NCBI GenBank assembly: GCA_032164245.1
Contig: JAVMKO010000002.1
Span: 61,599,840-61,663,839, forward strand
DNA: 64,000 bases
Direction of reading: 5' to 3'
Origin: Sternotherus odoratus
Taxonomy: Eukaryota; Chordata; Testudines; Kinosternidae
Below, one piece after another: positions 1 through 12,300 of this stretch (the stretch's first letter is position 1; the number at the start of each line of letters is the position of its first letter). The notes below the pieces were generated by a model. That model ran no database searches. It saw only the letters and a list, made by a program, of their open reading frames with translations, and was not told the DNA's origin. A program made the position numbers and the translations under genes.

Positions 1-2583
1 ATCCAAATAAGCGGCCGCGTACTTACGATGCGGCCGCAGCAGTTTGTCCATAAGCCGCTGGAAGGTGGCGGGGGCCCCATGTAATCCAAAGGGGAGAACC
101 GTGTATTGGAACAGACCATCTGGAGTGGCAAAGGCTGTTTTCTCCTTGTCCGCTGGGGCAAGGGGGATTTGCCAGTAGCCTTTGGTCAGGTCCAGGGTGG
201 ACAGGAACCGCGCTGTTCCTAATCGGTCGATCAGTTCATCTATTCGTGGTAGCGGATAGGCATCGAACTGGGACACGTCGTTCAGCCTCCGGAAGTCATT
301 GCAGAATCTTACACTGCCATCGGGCTTGGGTACCAGGACCACGGGACTGGACCACTGGCTATGGGACTCTTCTATGACCCCCAATCTCAGCATCTTCCGG
401 ACTTCTGTTCCAATCATTTCCCTTTTTGCCTCTGGGATCCGATAGGGCTTGACACACACTTTTACCCCAGGCTCCGTGCGGATGTGGTGGCATACCTCCC
501 TGGTTCGGCCTGGTGTCTCCGAGAACACGTCTGGGTGCCGTCTGATCATGCTGATCACCTCTTCTCGTTGGTTTGGGGTCAGCTCGGGGGATATCCCTAC
601 CTGGCTAGGCTGGTTCCCTTCCCGGGGGGTTGCTCCGAGCGCGACTACTTGAGCCTCTCTATCCTGCCAAGGCTTCAGTAGGTTTACATGATAGATCTGC
701 TCCAGCTTCCGGCGTCCCGGCTGTCGGACCTTATAGTCCACGTCTCCCACGGCTTCGATCACCTCATAGGGCCCTTGCCAGTGGGCTAACAGTTTACTTT
801 CAGCCGTGGGTACAAGCACCATTACCCGGTCCCCCACCTGGAACTTCCGGCTCACCGCCCGACGATCATAATACGTCCGCTGGGCCTCTTGGGCCTTCTT
901 CATGTGCTCTCGCACTATGGGGGTGACCTGGGCTATCCTCTCTCTCATCCGTAACACATGCTCGATGACATTTCTCTCCGGCTTCGGCTGTTCCTCCCAA
1001 CCCTCTTTGGCTATATCGAGTATGCCCCGAGGGTGGCGTCCATATAACAACTCGAACGGGGAGAATCCCGTGGAGGCCTGCGGTACCTCCCTCACGGCAA
1101 ACAGTAGGTAGGGGAGCAGGGTGTCCCAATCCTTCCCGTCCCGGCTCACTACCTTCCGTATCATACTCTTCAATGTCCTATTGAAGCGTTCGACCAGACC
1201 GTCCGTCTGAGGGTGGTAAACCGATGTCCTCAGGGTCCGCACTTGGAGCATGTCACACAAGTCCTTCATCAGCTTCGACACAAAGGGGGTCCCTTGATCG
1301 GTTAGGATCTCCTTGGGTATTCCTACTCGGGAGAAAATCTGCACCAATTCCCGGGCTATGGTCTTGGACATAGTATTCCGTAGGGGCACAGCTTCCGGGT
1401 ATCGGGTGGCGTAGTCAAGCACAACCAGTATGTGCTGATGGCCCCGGGCAGATTTCTCTAGTGGGCCTACCAGGTCCATCGCAATCCTCTCAAAGGGGAC
1501 TTCAATGATGGGCAGAGGTACCAACGGGGCCCGCAAGTGCGGCCGGGGGGCATGCAATTGGGAGTCCGGGCAGGAGGCGCAATATCGTCGGACAGCCGCG
1601 TAGACTCCTGGCCAAAAAAATCTTTTCAGGACCCTGTCGAGGGTTTTATCCACCCCTAGGTGGCCCCCGAAGAGGTGGCTATGGGCTAGGTCCATCACGC
1701 CTCTCTGGTGTTTCTGGGGAACCAGGAGTTGCTCTATGGTTTGGTCTGACATCCGGACTACTCTGTACAATAGGTCCCCCTTTATCACATAATACGGTCC
1801 TTGGCCCTTAACTTTCCCTTCTACTGGGACTCCATTCACCTCCACTACTTCCTTCTGGATATGGTGGTAGGCTGGATCATTGGCTTGATCCTGCCCAAAG
1901 CTTTCCATTGACAGGCCAATCGGTCCTAGCTCCGGGGGATCTATCCCCGGCTCCCTCTCGGGGTCAGTCTGGGGGGCACTCGGTCCGGCGTCGGGCTCCC
2001 CCGCAGCTCGCCGAGTCCTCTTCCCCCTGGGGCTTACTTGTTCCCCTACCAGCGCTACCCTTCGGTACTGGGTCAAAATCTTCGTCCCCAACTCCTTAGC
2101 TGCCCTTCTCTCCTTCCGAGACTTCTTGGGTCCCCCCGGCAGGGAAAATAGCCCTGGGTCAAATTCTCGGAAGGCCGGGGGTCCACAATCCCTGGGCGCC
2201 CTCTCCTGGATCTCGGCACTAACACCTTCTGCCTCCCTTCCGGGGAGCAGGTTATCGAACCCTGGGAAGTCTCGCCCAATCAGGACCGGGTAGGGGAGCT
2301 TCGGGACTACTCCCACCATTACCTTCGTGGGGTTTCCCAGGATGTCTATACTTACGGGGATGGTGGGGTAATAATTGACATCCCCATGCACACAGGATAC
2401 TCCGGAGCGCTTGGCCCGCGACAGTTGGTCCCGCCCGACCAGCTTCCCCGAGACCAGCGTGACCGCACTTCCGGAGTCTACTAACGCAGTGGTACTAATG
2501 CCGTTCATCTTAACGGGCCGGGTGTATCTATGGGGGGCCACCGCAACCCCCACCTGGCTTATTAGGACACAGGGACCTTCCAT
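1..2583 (-). CDS. Pol polyprotein (protease, integrase, reverse transcriptase), 3' truncated by window edge
   Basis: The frame is open for 861 codons from the ATG at 2583-2581 to base 1, in the +1 frame relative to gag and overlapping its last 50 or so bases. The protease motif is [11 protein letters not shown] (near residue 35). An H-H-C-C finger (about residues 300-340, CASC) precedes the integrase core, whose D, D and E fall near residues 368, 429 and 465 with D-x35-E spacing ([29 protein letters not shown]). Reverse transcriptase starts near residue 700 with [31 protein letters not shown] and [16 protein letters not shown]. The window cuts inside the A-Y-L-D of the YxDD box. The product would cut gag, copy the RNA and insert the cDNA. 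No stop or frameshift was seen. Confidence 0.9.
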   Translation of the reverse strand, partial: MEGPCVLISQVGVAVAPHRYTRPVKMNGISTTALVDSGSAVTLVSGKLVGRDQLSRAKRSGVSCVHGDVNYYPTIPVSIDILGNPTKVMVGVVPKLPYPVLIGRDFPGFDNLLPGREAEGVSAEIQERAPRDCGPPAFREFDPGLFSLPGGPKKSRKERRAAKELGTKILTQYRRVALVGEQVSPRGKRTRRAAGEPDAGPSAPQTDPEREPGIDPPELGPIGLSMESFGQDQANDPAYHHIQKEVVEVNGVPVEGKVKGQGPYYVIKGDLLYRVVRMSDQTIEQLLVPQKHQRGVMDLAHSHLFGGHLGVDKTLDRVLKRFFWPGVYAAVRRYCASCPDSQLHAPRPHLRAPLVPLPIIEVPFERIAMDLVGPLEKSARGHQHILVVLDYATRYPEAVPLRNTMSKTIARELVQIFSRVGIPKEILTDQGTPFVSKLMKDLCDMLQVRTLRTSVYHPQTDGLVERFNRTLKSMIRKVVSRDGKDWDTLLPYLLFAVREVPQASTGFSPFELLYGRHPRGILDIAKEGWEEQPKPERNVIEHVLRMRERIAQVTPIVREHMKKAQEAQRTYYDRRAVSRKFQVGDRVMVLVPTAESKLLAHWQGPYEVIEAVGDVDYKVRQPGRRKLEQIYHVNLLKPWQDREAQVVALGATPREGNQPSQVGISPELTPNQREEVISMIRRHPDVFSETPGRTREVCHHIRTEPGVKVCVKPYRIPEAKREMIGTEVRKMLRLGVIEESHSQWSSPVVLVPKPDGSVRFCNDFRRLNDVSQFDAYPLPRIDELIDRLGTARFLSTLDLTKGYWQIPLAPADKEKTAFATPDGLFQYTVLPFGLHGAPATFQRLMDKLLRPHRKYAAAYLD

Positions 2584-3643
2584 CCCCCCCCAGGTCGCAT
2601 TGCATGGGTTCGGCCTGGTTTGGGCACTGGGCCGCTATATGCCCTACTTCCCCACATGCATAGCAGCGTATACCCGCTCGGGCTAGCACCCTGGTTCTCG
2701 GACTGTTAGGCCGTACCCCCCGAGTCTCATTCCCCCAGTCCCCAAGCTTCTCCATGCTTTCAGGCTGATCCCCAGCCTCTTTCCCTCCCTCTATATAACG
2801 GCTTGGGGGCATGGTACCCCGGGGTTTTGGCCCTGTGCCCTGCCTCCTACTCGGGCGCACTCCTTCCTTGGTAGTCCGAGGCAGCTCCTGGGAGGCTAGG
2901 TGTCTCTCCACGAGGGCTACTAGTTCGTCATAGGAGGAGGGATCATTCTTACGGACCCAACCCCTTATGTCGGGTGGCAACCCCCGCATATACCTGTCCC
3001 GGACTAGGATTTCCACCACTTTCTCTGGTCTGTGGGTCTCAGGCTGCAACCACTTCTGGGCGAGGTGAATCAAGTCAAACAGCTGGGTCCTTGGTGGCTT
3101 GTCGGACTTGTACCTCCAGTCGTGAAACTGCTGGGCTCTCAGGGCTGGCGTCATTCCCGCCCTTGCCAGGATTTCAGCCTTGAGCTGGGGATAATCTGTA
3201 GCAGCCTCGGTTGCCAGATCAAAGTAGGCCTTCTGGGCCTCTCCACACAGAAAAGGGGCCAGGATGCTTGCCCACTGCTCCCGGGGCCAGGCCTCTCGCA
3301 GGGCTGTCCTCTCGAACGCGAGAAGGTAGGCCTCGGTATCGTCTTCCGCCGTCATTTTCTGTAAATAGTTGCTTGCCCGCAGCGGCCGGGCATCGGGACC
3401 CCCACGGGCCAGGGTGCCCAGGACTTTCACCTGCTTCACTAGCTCCTGCAATGTGGCTCGGTCCTGGGCTGCCTGGGACATCAGTAACTGGTTGGTTTCC
3501 TGCTGCACTCGAACAGCCTCCTGCTGGGCCGCAGTGGCCTGAACCAGTGCCTTCACCACCTCCTCCATTCTCTCTCTCTCTTTTTTATGTTTTTGAATAA
3601 GGGGGGGGGGCTTTTCACCCTGGTCGGGGGGTCTTGCCAGCAC
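2528..3643 (-). CDS. Gag polyprotein of Gmr1-like gypsy element, SCAN-like capsid and CCHC knuckle
   Basis: The 371-residue protein begins with a basic, coiled-coil-like segment rich in Gln and Glu (about residues 20-75). Residues about 110-255 are a helical capsid region resembling a SCAN domain, with the marks [22 protein letters not shown] and [10 protein letters not shown] single zinc knuckle, [14 protein letters not shown], lies near residue 325. SCAN domains of vertebrate zinc-finger proteins are thought to derive from the capsid of Gmr1-like elements, which agrees with the domain order of the neighbouring pol. The protein would form the cytoplasmic particle. It ends at a TAG in a frame that overlaps pol. 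The start was chosen as the ATG shortly downstream of the primer-binding site. Function is inferred from family. Confidence 0.85.
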   Translation of the reverse strand: MLARPPDQGEKPPPLIQKHKKERERMEEVVKALVQATAAQQEAVRVQQETNQLLMSQAAQDRATLQELVKQVKVLGTLARGGPDARPLRASNYLQKMTAEDDTEAYLLAFERTALREAWPREQWASILAPFLCGEAQKAYFDLATEAATDYPQLKAEILARAGMTPALRAQQFHDWRYKSDKPPRTQLFDLIHLAQKWLQPETHRPEKVVEILVRDRYMRGLPPDIRGWVRKNDPSSYDELVALVERHLASQELPRTTKEGVRPSRRQGTGPKPRGTMPPSRYIEGGKEAGDQPESMEKLGDWGNETRGVRPNSPRTRVLARAGIRCYACGEVGHIAAQCPNQAEPMQCDLGGDGRSLCPNKPGGGCGGPP

Positions 3644-3654
3644 GTCTACTCACG

Positions 3655-3672
3655 ATCCCACCTCTGACACCA
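3655..3672 (-). other. Primer-binding site, Leu-tRNA-like
   Basis: The plus strand reads ATCCCACCTCTGACACCA, which is the 3' end of vertebrate tRNA-Leu including CCA with one difference. On the element's strand this is the TGG-initial primer site where minus-strand DNA synthesis starts. It lies two bases from the proposed LTR edge. The tRNA comparison is from memory of tRNA-Leu sequence. Confidence 0.7.
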
Positions 3673-3674
3673 CT

Positions 3675-4165
3675 TGTGGCAAGGGGGCCCCCCTGGGCAC
3701 CCCAGGCTCCAGTCCTCTGGGCAGCTCCCCCGTCTGGGTTTGGCCTCTCGCTGGTTAGGCTGGGCTAGCTCCCTCCTGGGAGGGGCTCCTTCCTGCCTCC
3801 CTGCCTGCTGGCAGCCTCTCTGTAACTGCCTCTCACTTGCTTTTACCTCCTTCTGCTACACAAACTCAATCTTCTAACTCCTCCTGCCTCCAAACACACT
3901 CCTCACTCCCACACCCCTCTCTGGGGAGAAGTCTCTTTAAAGGGCTCTGGCTGCCTCCTTAACTGGTCCCAGCTGGCCCTGCTGCTGGCTGCAGCAGCCT
4001 TTCTCAGCTGGACCTAATTTACCTGCAGTTTTCCCCTCCCACCACAGCCTTCCAGCCCTGGGTTTACCACACCCCCAAGTGCCCACCCAGGGCGGAAATG
4101 CCCACCAGCCCTGCGCCGGCAGTCTTCAGGGCAGAGCTTGGTTGGTGGGTGGCAAGCTTCCCACA
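3675..4165 (-). repeat. 5' LTR of the gypsy element (right edge inferred)
   Basis: The left edge starts TGTGG beside the primer site. A matching inverted end CCACA closes at 4165, giving 491 bp. A TTTAAA TATA-like box lies near 3935-3942 on the minus strand. The right edge rests only on the TGTGG/CCACA pairing, because the second LTR is outside the window. Confidence 0.55.
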
Positions 4166-6322
4166 GGAGAAGCAGGACCTGCTGGCTGGGAGCCACTCAC
4201 CGAGCAAGGTCTGGACACTGGTCTGCCTTGCATGAGGTGCCAGACCCGGTCATTTGGGTGATTTAGACGGGTCCATAATGGGCCCCTTTCCCTTCCCATC
4301 CCCACTGTAAACCACTGTAAATATTGGTCCTCTGTGAGGACCTGAGAAGGGGAAATTATGCAATGGAGACAGCTGAACATCTGTTAATTCAGATCTCTCG
4401 ATTTGTTCTTTTTTGTTTTAAATATATATATTATGCTAGAAAAAACAGATGCTTTTGAAATGTGATGGGACATTTTTAAGAACTCCTTAAAATTTGTATA
4501 CAAGGATAACGCAATTGGTGTTTTCATAATATGGCCCCCCTTCTTGATGTGATTTAATATTATAAAATGATCACAAAACCTTCCAGCCCTCTTTCCTTGG
4601 CTAAGTCAGTCCTTTTAGTTTATAATGGGCTTCAGCAACCAAGTAGTCTTCTCTCTTGGCTCAAAAGTCTTCCCAGTTCTTTATCAGGGGTTCCTCTTCT
4701 TTGCAGTCCTCCTAGCTGTGGATTCTCATCCAGCAAGCTAATGCTTCCTGAAGTCTCTGGCACAAGCCTTCTGCCTAGGAGCTCTGGAGAGTTGTCACCT
4801 TCCCTCTTAACAAACATCTGTTGGAGTCACAGGCACTGACTTTACAATGTTCTGGGAGGTGCTCAACCCCTGGATCTGCTCCAAACCTTGTCCCCATTCC
4901 ACCCTCTCCCCCAAAGTCTCACCCCACTGACCCCCACCCCGCCTCTTCCCGCCCCATTCCACCCCTCCCTCAAGTGCGCCACATCCTTGCTCCTCCCCCT
5001 CCCCCCCAGCCTCCTGTGTGCCATGAAACAGCTGACTGTGGTGGGCAGGAAGCATGGGGAAGGATGGGGAGGTGCAGGGGGAGGAGGAGATGCTGATAGG
5101 GGGCTGCTGATTTCTGGGGAAGGAATTGAGAGGAGGGAGAGTATAACATGATGATATTGGCGAAATAAGGGAGCAGTGAGATAGGCTTCTCTAGCAGAAT
5201 TAAAGGATTTGGGTCCGTGATAAAGAGCAGAATTATGGAAGGCCTTGGAGGAGAGAAAGTTTACTAATTGGAATGAGGTCTGTATTATCAAAACTGTTTA
5301 TGGTTCAGTATTGTTTGTTAAAACTGGAAGACACTGCTGTGTTGCATTATATGATTATTATTATTAGCTGTAATATTTAATTATTAACAGAAATCAAGTC
5401 AGTACAGCAAAATGAGTTAAAACTTGGTTCCCTGTACTACACCTGCCATTGAATCTTCCGGTGATTTTAGTCACACATTTCTGTACTTAGAAATGTGTCT
5501 CTCTCTCTCCTTTGACAGGAAACAAACAAGGGAAACCTGCTGACCTCAAACAGACAGCTGTCAAGTTCACAAAGTGAACAGACTGAAAAATAAAAAAAAT
5601 ATTTTTTTCTAACCTCTTTTAGGTATATTCATTTTTGGTGTTAACTTGAAAAACAATTCAGGCAAATGTTAATTTTTTTAGGTGACCGTCTCTTTAGTTG
5701 AATTAATGTACTTAATTTATCATAGAGGTATTGATGATGTATTTGTGATGGCTATTGTAAAACTTCTCAGGGCTGGGACCCTATCTTGATTGGTGTAAAA
5801 GAGCCATGCACACAAGTCACATAATGCATATATTATCATGCTTTGGCTATGACTCCCAGACCTCCAATAGGACTACTGTTTTTCCAAATGTCCGTTAGAT
5901 TGTGTTTGCAGGAGTGCAGTTGAACAGCTCATGTGCTGTAGTAACTGAATGTAAGTGGAAAGTATGCACAAAGTATCCTAGTTGCATCTAGTCCTGTTTC
6001 TGTCATTGTTCTGCATCTTTTTGTAGGGAGGGTTATAAGTGGTTCATTCTATATCTGCTATATTAAGATTAGTCAGCAGATGTTTTGCACCAACCTGTGT
6101 CGTTAGGTCATAGCCACATCCTTGCCTCTGGGATATTCTTGATGTTACCCTTTCCAGTACAGTAGCAGCACCTGAGTAAGTGGTCTGCCTATGGAGAGTG
6201 TTACTTGGCTCATGATGAAGGTTTATACTGGGTGCAGTGTTGAGACAGCAGTTTTCTTGGCTGAGAGTATAATTTTAATTTTGGAGACTATAATTATGGT
6301 GAGTTTTTGTTCTTTCTGACAG
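4166..6322. other. Non-coding stretch upstream of first visible EF-hand exon
   Basis: Contains a C-rich hAT-type MITE remnant around 4860-5115, whose core (ATGAAACAGCTGACTGTGG) resembles the other copies at 7731, 11458 and 28288. The rest is AT-rich single-copy-like DNA. No exon with good splice sites and a matching frame could be supported here, although the EF-hand gene must have earlier exons because the one at 6323 begins at an acceptor. Confidence 0.5.
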
Positions 6323-9300
6323 CACTATGGAAAAGCTGACAAACAGGTCAAGGAAGAAGTGGAGATTCAAGTGTCTGTTGCTCTGCTATCTCTTCAGGAT
6401 GAGGAGGATCCTAAATTTCCAGTACACACTAAGGACCACATACAAACCCCAAATCTTGAAATACTAGCAGTGGAAAAAAATCCTCTCTCCTCATTAAAAA
6501 CTGAAGCCCATGTACAAAGCTCAAATCCTGACATACTTTGGGGGAAGGAGGAAGAGGAAGAAGAAGAAGAGAAGAAAGAACTGATGGAAGAAGGGAAACT
6601 AGAATGTTTGTCTCTATTACATTTTGATATTCAGGAGCAATCTTCACATCTTGAAACATCAATGGAAGAGCCTCTGATATTCTTAAAAACGGAGGCACTA
6701 GTGCAATCCTCAAATCTTGAAATACTAGAGGAACAGACACTTCCATCCCTATTGGATATTGAAACTGAGGTTCACATCTCAGATCTGGACATAAGAGATG
6801 CAGAGAAAATTTCATTCTCGACAGATACTGGGTTGAATGTTCCAACAAAGAAGTGAGTAGAAAAAGCCTGATCTGCTATATAGATTTTGTGTTTTGGCAG
6901 ATGAGCTTCCTCTGTATATTTTTAATCAGATATTTCAAGTTTAATATATCTCTGGACAGTTTTGATGTTTCTGGTTGTAGTATAGTTGTGACATACTTTT
7001 ACCATTTATCCAGCTATGTAGGAAAACGTTTCCCATATATTTGTTCTGTTTTCAATTATTTAGGACCAGTCCTTATATATAACCCTTCTTCCAGGTGGAG
7101 GCAGCAGCAACAAGGGCCAGGTTCAGTATCTAGGGGTTCCTTTTCAACAATACAACATAAAACTGTCTTGAGCCTCCACCCAGTGACCTGGAACAGTTAC
7201 CCACCACCCCCTGGGCGCTTCTAATAGGCAATACTTCCCCTCTTGCAAGCACATAGTCTGAGTGTAGCAAAAACTTTTAATAAAAGGAGGGAATTAACTC
7301 AACATTAAATTTGGGAAAACACAGCAAGTAGGGTTCATAAACACAAACCAAGGGCAAAAGACCCATCCCCAAGTAAGTTGGGCCGTGTCCTTTTACCCCC
7401 TAAGGCTCCCTCAGGGTCTTAAGTCCAGCAACCCAGAAATCCCTTTAATGTGCTCGTCCGTTCTCTGTATCTCACTCACAGTTGCTGTCCTTGGCCAGTG
7501 CAGCCCCAGAATTCAGAAGCTCATCCGCAGAGTTCACCTCCTACTCTGTGTGGATAATGGGGGGTGGGGGGTGAGGAGGCACCTTACATGCTGCATTGCT
7601 TGGGCACTCACTCGTCGCCCCAGCGGCAGATTGCCATGCTTCTCTGCCAGCTGGTCAACTGACACTCGCCGAGAGGTCTTCAGGCCCCCCCCCCCCCCCG
7701 CCCACTTAACACAGCTCTCAGTGATTTCAGCCATAGGCGCCGATAGGTGCTCGATCCCTCCCTGCCCCAACTCTACCCCCGCCCCACCCCCATTCCAACC
7801 CCTTCCCCAAAGTCCCCGCCCCAACTCCGCTCCCTTTTTGGCCCTATTGGACTCCTTCCCCCAAATTCCTGCCCTGGTCCCACCTCTTCCCCACCTCCGC
7901 CCCCGAGCATACTGGGTTCCCACTCCTCCCCACTCCTTCCCACAGCTTGTTTTGTGGCGGCAAGCACTGGGAGGAGAAGCGGGGACGCAAAGTGCTCAGG
8001 GGAGGAGGCAGAGGCAAGGTGAGCTGGGGCAGGGAGCTTTTTCCTGGGGTGCTCCAGCCCCGGAGCACTCACAGGGTCTACACCTATGATTTCAGCTGTT
8101 AGTGGGGGAGCACACTGAGCAGTCTCTTGTAGTAAAGACACTGTCCCAAAGTACTTATACCTAGGTGTAAGTATAAGTGATTTAAGCTCTGCAGCGTGTA
8201 ACAAGAATCTCCATTGAGTCTAAATTAGTTCTTTTATTATAGTATGGAGAGAGGAAAGAATCAAATGGTGTCTGGGACCCTTAAACAGGGCCCCCACCAC
8301 CAGGTACAAGTATTTGTCCTCACCCTTTGTCAACTCATTGGGCCTTGGAACTCATGGCCCCTGCCTAGCAGCTGCCATTCAGTTGAGGCTGTATCCCTCC
8401 ATTGGGGTATGCCAAGTACAGTTCTGCTGCTCTTGGTTCACACAACAAGGTTAACAATCCTTTATTATTCCTGCGCCAATAACAGGTAGACTGGGGATCC
8501 AACACCAGTCACAAGTGTCCATGAAAATGAGATCAGCTTCTGACGTCTTTTTCCACAGCTCACCGCTAAATGTCGGGTGAGAGCTCATTCAGACTCTGCT
8601 TACGTATAGGTGGGCAGCCACACAAATACATTGTGACTAATGCTAGGATATGTGGTTCCCCCATCAAGACGCCATGTCTCTTTCAAGACTTCTGTAGTGG
8701 TGCTACAGCCATGAAAGATTCGTGCCAAAGAGACAGAATTAAAAATAATGATATCAAATTAGAGATATTCTAATTAACATAGTGAATGAATATTGTCACA
8801 TTGGACTGTGATCTTATTAGATCTAATAAGCTGGGTAGGGCTAAGTCTGTCCATGGATGGGAAGACAGCAAGGAGAAATCATGTTGGTAAATGTGTGTCC
8901 TTGCAGCAGGAGCAGAAATCTATCTGGTCTCTTCAGTCTTCTGGACATTCCAGGAGAGCGTGAGGAGCTCTTGACTCAAAAGCAAATAGCAGGTAATGTA
9001 GAACCTCCTTGACTCACATCTTCAACTCAATCTTCAGTCATGTAAATTAGTAGTTTTAAAAATTGTTTTGCATTGGTGATTTAAAGGGGCTGTTACTAGT
9101 ACTAATGGAATGAAAATGAGCAAGTGTATCACACATTGCTTTACAAATCAAAATAAAAGGCTTTTAAAATATTTTAAAATAAATAATAATAGAGTAAGAA
9201 ATTGAAATATAGTCAAGAAAGGAAAGAAGTTTTAGTTTAAAGTGAGGAGGAGACTCAATTATGCAGATAGATTCAGGAGGGCAGGCCCAGATGGCACGGA

Positions 9301-12300
9301 TTATAGTGGAGAAGGCCACTGCACCCTAAATAGATTTTTGGAAAGGGACAAAAAGCTGGCTGGTGCTACGTAGGCTGAAAAGAGTAGGTAGAGATAATGT
9401 TAATATTAGCCATTTGTTTCAGGAAGTACAGTACATAAGCTTGTTGTTTTATTGCAGTGGGCACACATGAAAAATCTGATTAACTTGCTGTGCTTTACAC
9501 ATTTGCAGCATTCAAAGATGTCTTCAAGGTTTTCAGCAGCACAGAGGATAATGTTAAGATGTGTGGCCTGAAACTGATTTTGCACAGTGTGGGCATTAAT
9601 GTAACCCATCAAGAAATCCTGGAGGCACTGAATCGTGCTGATATTGATGGTATGTTTTCAGAACACATTTATTGGTGGAGCATGTGTGTACATGGGTCAT
9701 ATTGTGGACAACATGGCAGAGCATGTGTGTGTATGCATGTGTCAGTGTGAGATACTTGGGATGGCATGGGTTTGTGCATGTGAGAATACAGAATGTAGAT
9801 TGTAAATCCCTTGGAGGGTAGGGACTGTTGTTTTGTTCTGTGATTGGGCACACTGGGGTCCTGGTCCATAACTAAGACTTCTAGGCTCTACAGTCATTCA
9901 AATAATTAATAATAATAATAGGCCTGATCTGGAGAGGTGCTGAGCACTTGTGGGGATCAGGCCACATGTTTGCATATGTGATACTAAAACTGAATCCCAA
10001 ACTGAGTAGAACCCATTCTATATCTATTTTGCTTTCATTTTTCCTGTCTCCATGCTCTTTCTATTTTTTCTGGAGTGTCTGCCAATTTTATTTTCTCTAT
10101 TTATGGAATATCAGATTGGTTGTGTCTCTATAACTAAGCACCTGGTTATGTAATTTGATTTTTATTCAAATTAGAGATGCCAAAATCCAGTGCAAGCATG
10201 AAGGAAAACTAAAATAAATCCATATTAATATAGATGATATATTCTAATTGATAGACTTTATTAAGTAATAAAACCATCACATCTTTTTTTTTTCTCCATG
10301 ACTGAACTGACCTTTATCTGGCAGGTGATGGGCAGGTGAATTTCACAGACTTTGTAACCGTTCTGACAGATGACCATCGCTTTGCTCAATCTATGGGTAA
10401 GAACTGTACAGTGAAAGAAAGGAAAAAAATCTGATCCTTCTCCTTTTTCTACTGGCAAAAGTAATTGATAATGGGAGAAGAATTGAGATTGTGGATTAGA
10501 GAAACTGATATTGATATAACAGGGATACCAGTGAGCCCTCAATCCACCAGCCTGGACTCCCCCTCCTCCTGTACTGCTGTGACAAGCTGCAAAGCCCTCC
10601 AGGCTGCATTTTCACCAGCATACATACAGGTAGGGACACACCCAGTAGCAGTTACATGCAGGCTCTCTGACCAGCTCCTGCATATGAAGACTACAGTTAA
10701 GGCAACTCCCAACTCCCATGGGTGCACCCCCTCTGGAGTATAAACCCAAAATTCTAGCATCTTGTGCTGAACACGGAATTGTACAGAACAAGCTCATAAA
10801 ATTTGCCCCCTTCCTCAATGTGGAGAGGAATATGCAACACCCTTTGCCCCTGATTTATGATTCCCACACACTTCACTCCAACTCACTGGTTTAGAGAAAG
10901 CAAAAACAAGTTTATTAACTACAAAAGATAGATTTTAAGTGATAGCAAACAGATCAAAGCAGATTACCAGCACATAAACAAAAAAACTCAAATTAAGGTT
11001 AATATACTAAATAGATTGGATAAGAATTCAACTTCTCACATTAAGAGATGATACAGGCAGACTGCAGATTCTTTAGGGGCAAGCTTCACTTGCTTTACAG
11101 CTTGGAATCCCCAGGAGTTTCATTCAGTGGCTAGAAATCCCATTAGCTTAGGTCCAGCACTTCTCCCAGTTCAATCTTTGTTTCTCAGGTGTTCCCAGGA
11201 GTCGTCTTGGGTGGAGAGTGAAAAACACCAGATGATGTCACTCCCTCCCTTATATAGCTTTTGCATATGGCTGGAACTCTTTGTTTCAAAACTTGGTTCA
11301 CAGACCAGTCTGTGGAAAAATACTGACATCCAAAAATGGAGTCCATCATCATGTGGTCATCATCATGTCCTTGTAGTGTCATAGCAGCCATTACTTGGAG
11401 GCTGCCTGTAGTGTTCTGAGGAAGGCTTCCAAGGTGGGAGATAAGCCTCTCCTAAGGCAGGGGTGGCCAGCCTATGCCAGAAAAGGAGCCAAAATTTACC
11501 AATGTACATTGCCAAAGAGCCACAGTAATACATCAGCAGCCCTCATCAGCTCACCCCCTTCCCAGCGCTTCTCGCCCACCGGCAGCCCCACCAATTCGTG
11601 CCCCCATCCCTCCCAATTGGTTGTTTCAAGGCATGCAGGAAGCCGGGAGGGGGAGGGGGAGGAGCAAGGGCATAGCAGGCTCAGGGGAGGGAGGCGGGAA
11701 GGGGAGTGTGGGCAGAGCAAGGGATTGAGCAGTGAACACCCCTGGCACATTGGAAAGTTGGCATCTGTAGCTCCAGCCCCAGAGTCGGTGCCAATACAAG
11801 GAGCCGCATATCAACTTCTGAAGAGCCTCGTGGCTCAAGAACCACAGGATGGGATGGCCACCCCCCTGTCCTAAGGCCTCTTTTTTTTTTCCAAATGGCC
11901 CATTGCCCTGAATAGGCTCTTCCCACCCACAATCTAGACTGTAAGCATCTTGTCTAGTGGATGCTGAAGGCAGAGCTGTCCTGTCCATAGAGGGGCCCCA
12001 TGTCTTGGGATGCAGGGTCCTGGGTGGCCTGGGGAGTCAGCGGGGGCCTGGCGCTGTCAGCAGCAGGGGGCCTAGCCCCGGCCCACTATGCTGGCTCCTG
12101 GCGTCGCTTGGGGGTGGGGGTTTGGGGGAAGGAGTGGAATGGGGGCAGAGCAGGGGTGGGAAGAGGGGGTGTGGGGTCTTGAGAGAAGGGGTGGAGTGAG
12201 GGCAGGGCCTGGGTTGGATGGGGGCGGTAGGTTGTCCCCGGCCCTGCACACCCCTAGGGACAGCCCTGGTTACAAGTGTAAGTACATTTGAAATAGAGGA

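Larger units (their letters stand above)
1..4165 (-). mobile_element. Ty3/gypsy retrotransposon, Gmr1-like, 5' part (LTR, PBS, gag, partial pol)
   Basis: Read on the minus strand, the order is LTR (about 4165-3675), primer-binding site, gag (3643-2528), then pol open from 2583 to the window edge. Pol holds an aspartic protease, an HHCC plus DDE integrase and then reverse transcriptase. Integrase before reverse transcriptase is the reverse of ordinary Ty3/gypsy elements and matches the published order of Gmr1-type elements of deuterostomes. The rest of reverse transcriptase, RNase H and the 3' LTR lie outside the window, so both-LTR identity and the target-site duplication cannot be checked. 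I saw no stop in the pol frame, so the copy looks young. Confidence 0.9.

Noticed and set aside
5519..5593. Possible exon after a strong acceptor (CTCTCTCCTTTGACAG), short frame ending in TAA
   Set aside because: No donor and no resemblance to a known protein; the phase could not be tied to a neighbouring exon.
7385..8089. Pro-rich open frame of 234 codons
   Set aside because: Mostly inside a hAT MITE and a C-rich stretch; no exon signals.
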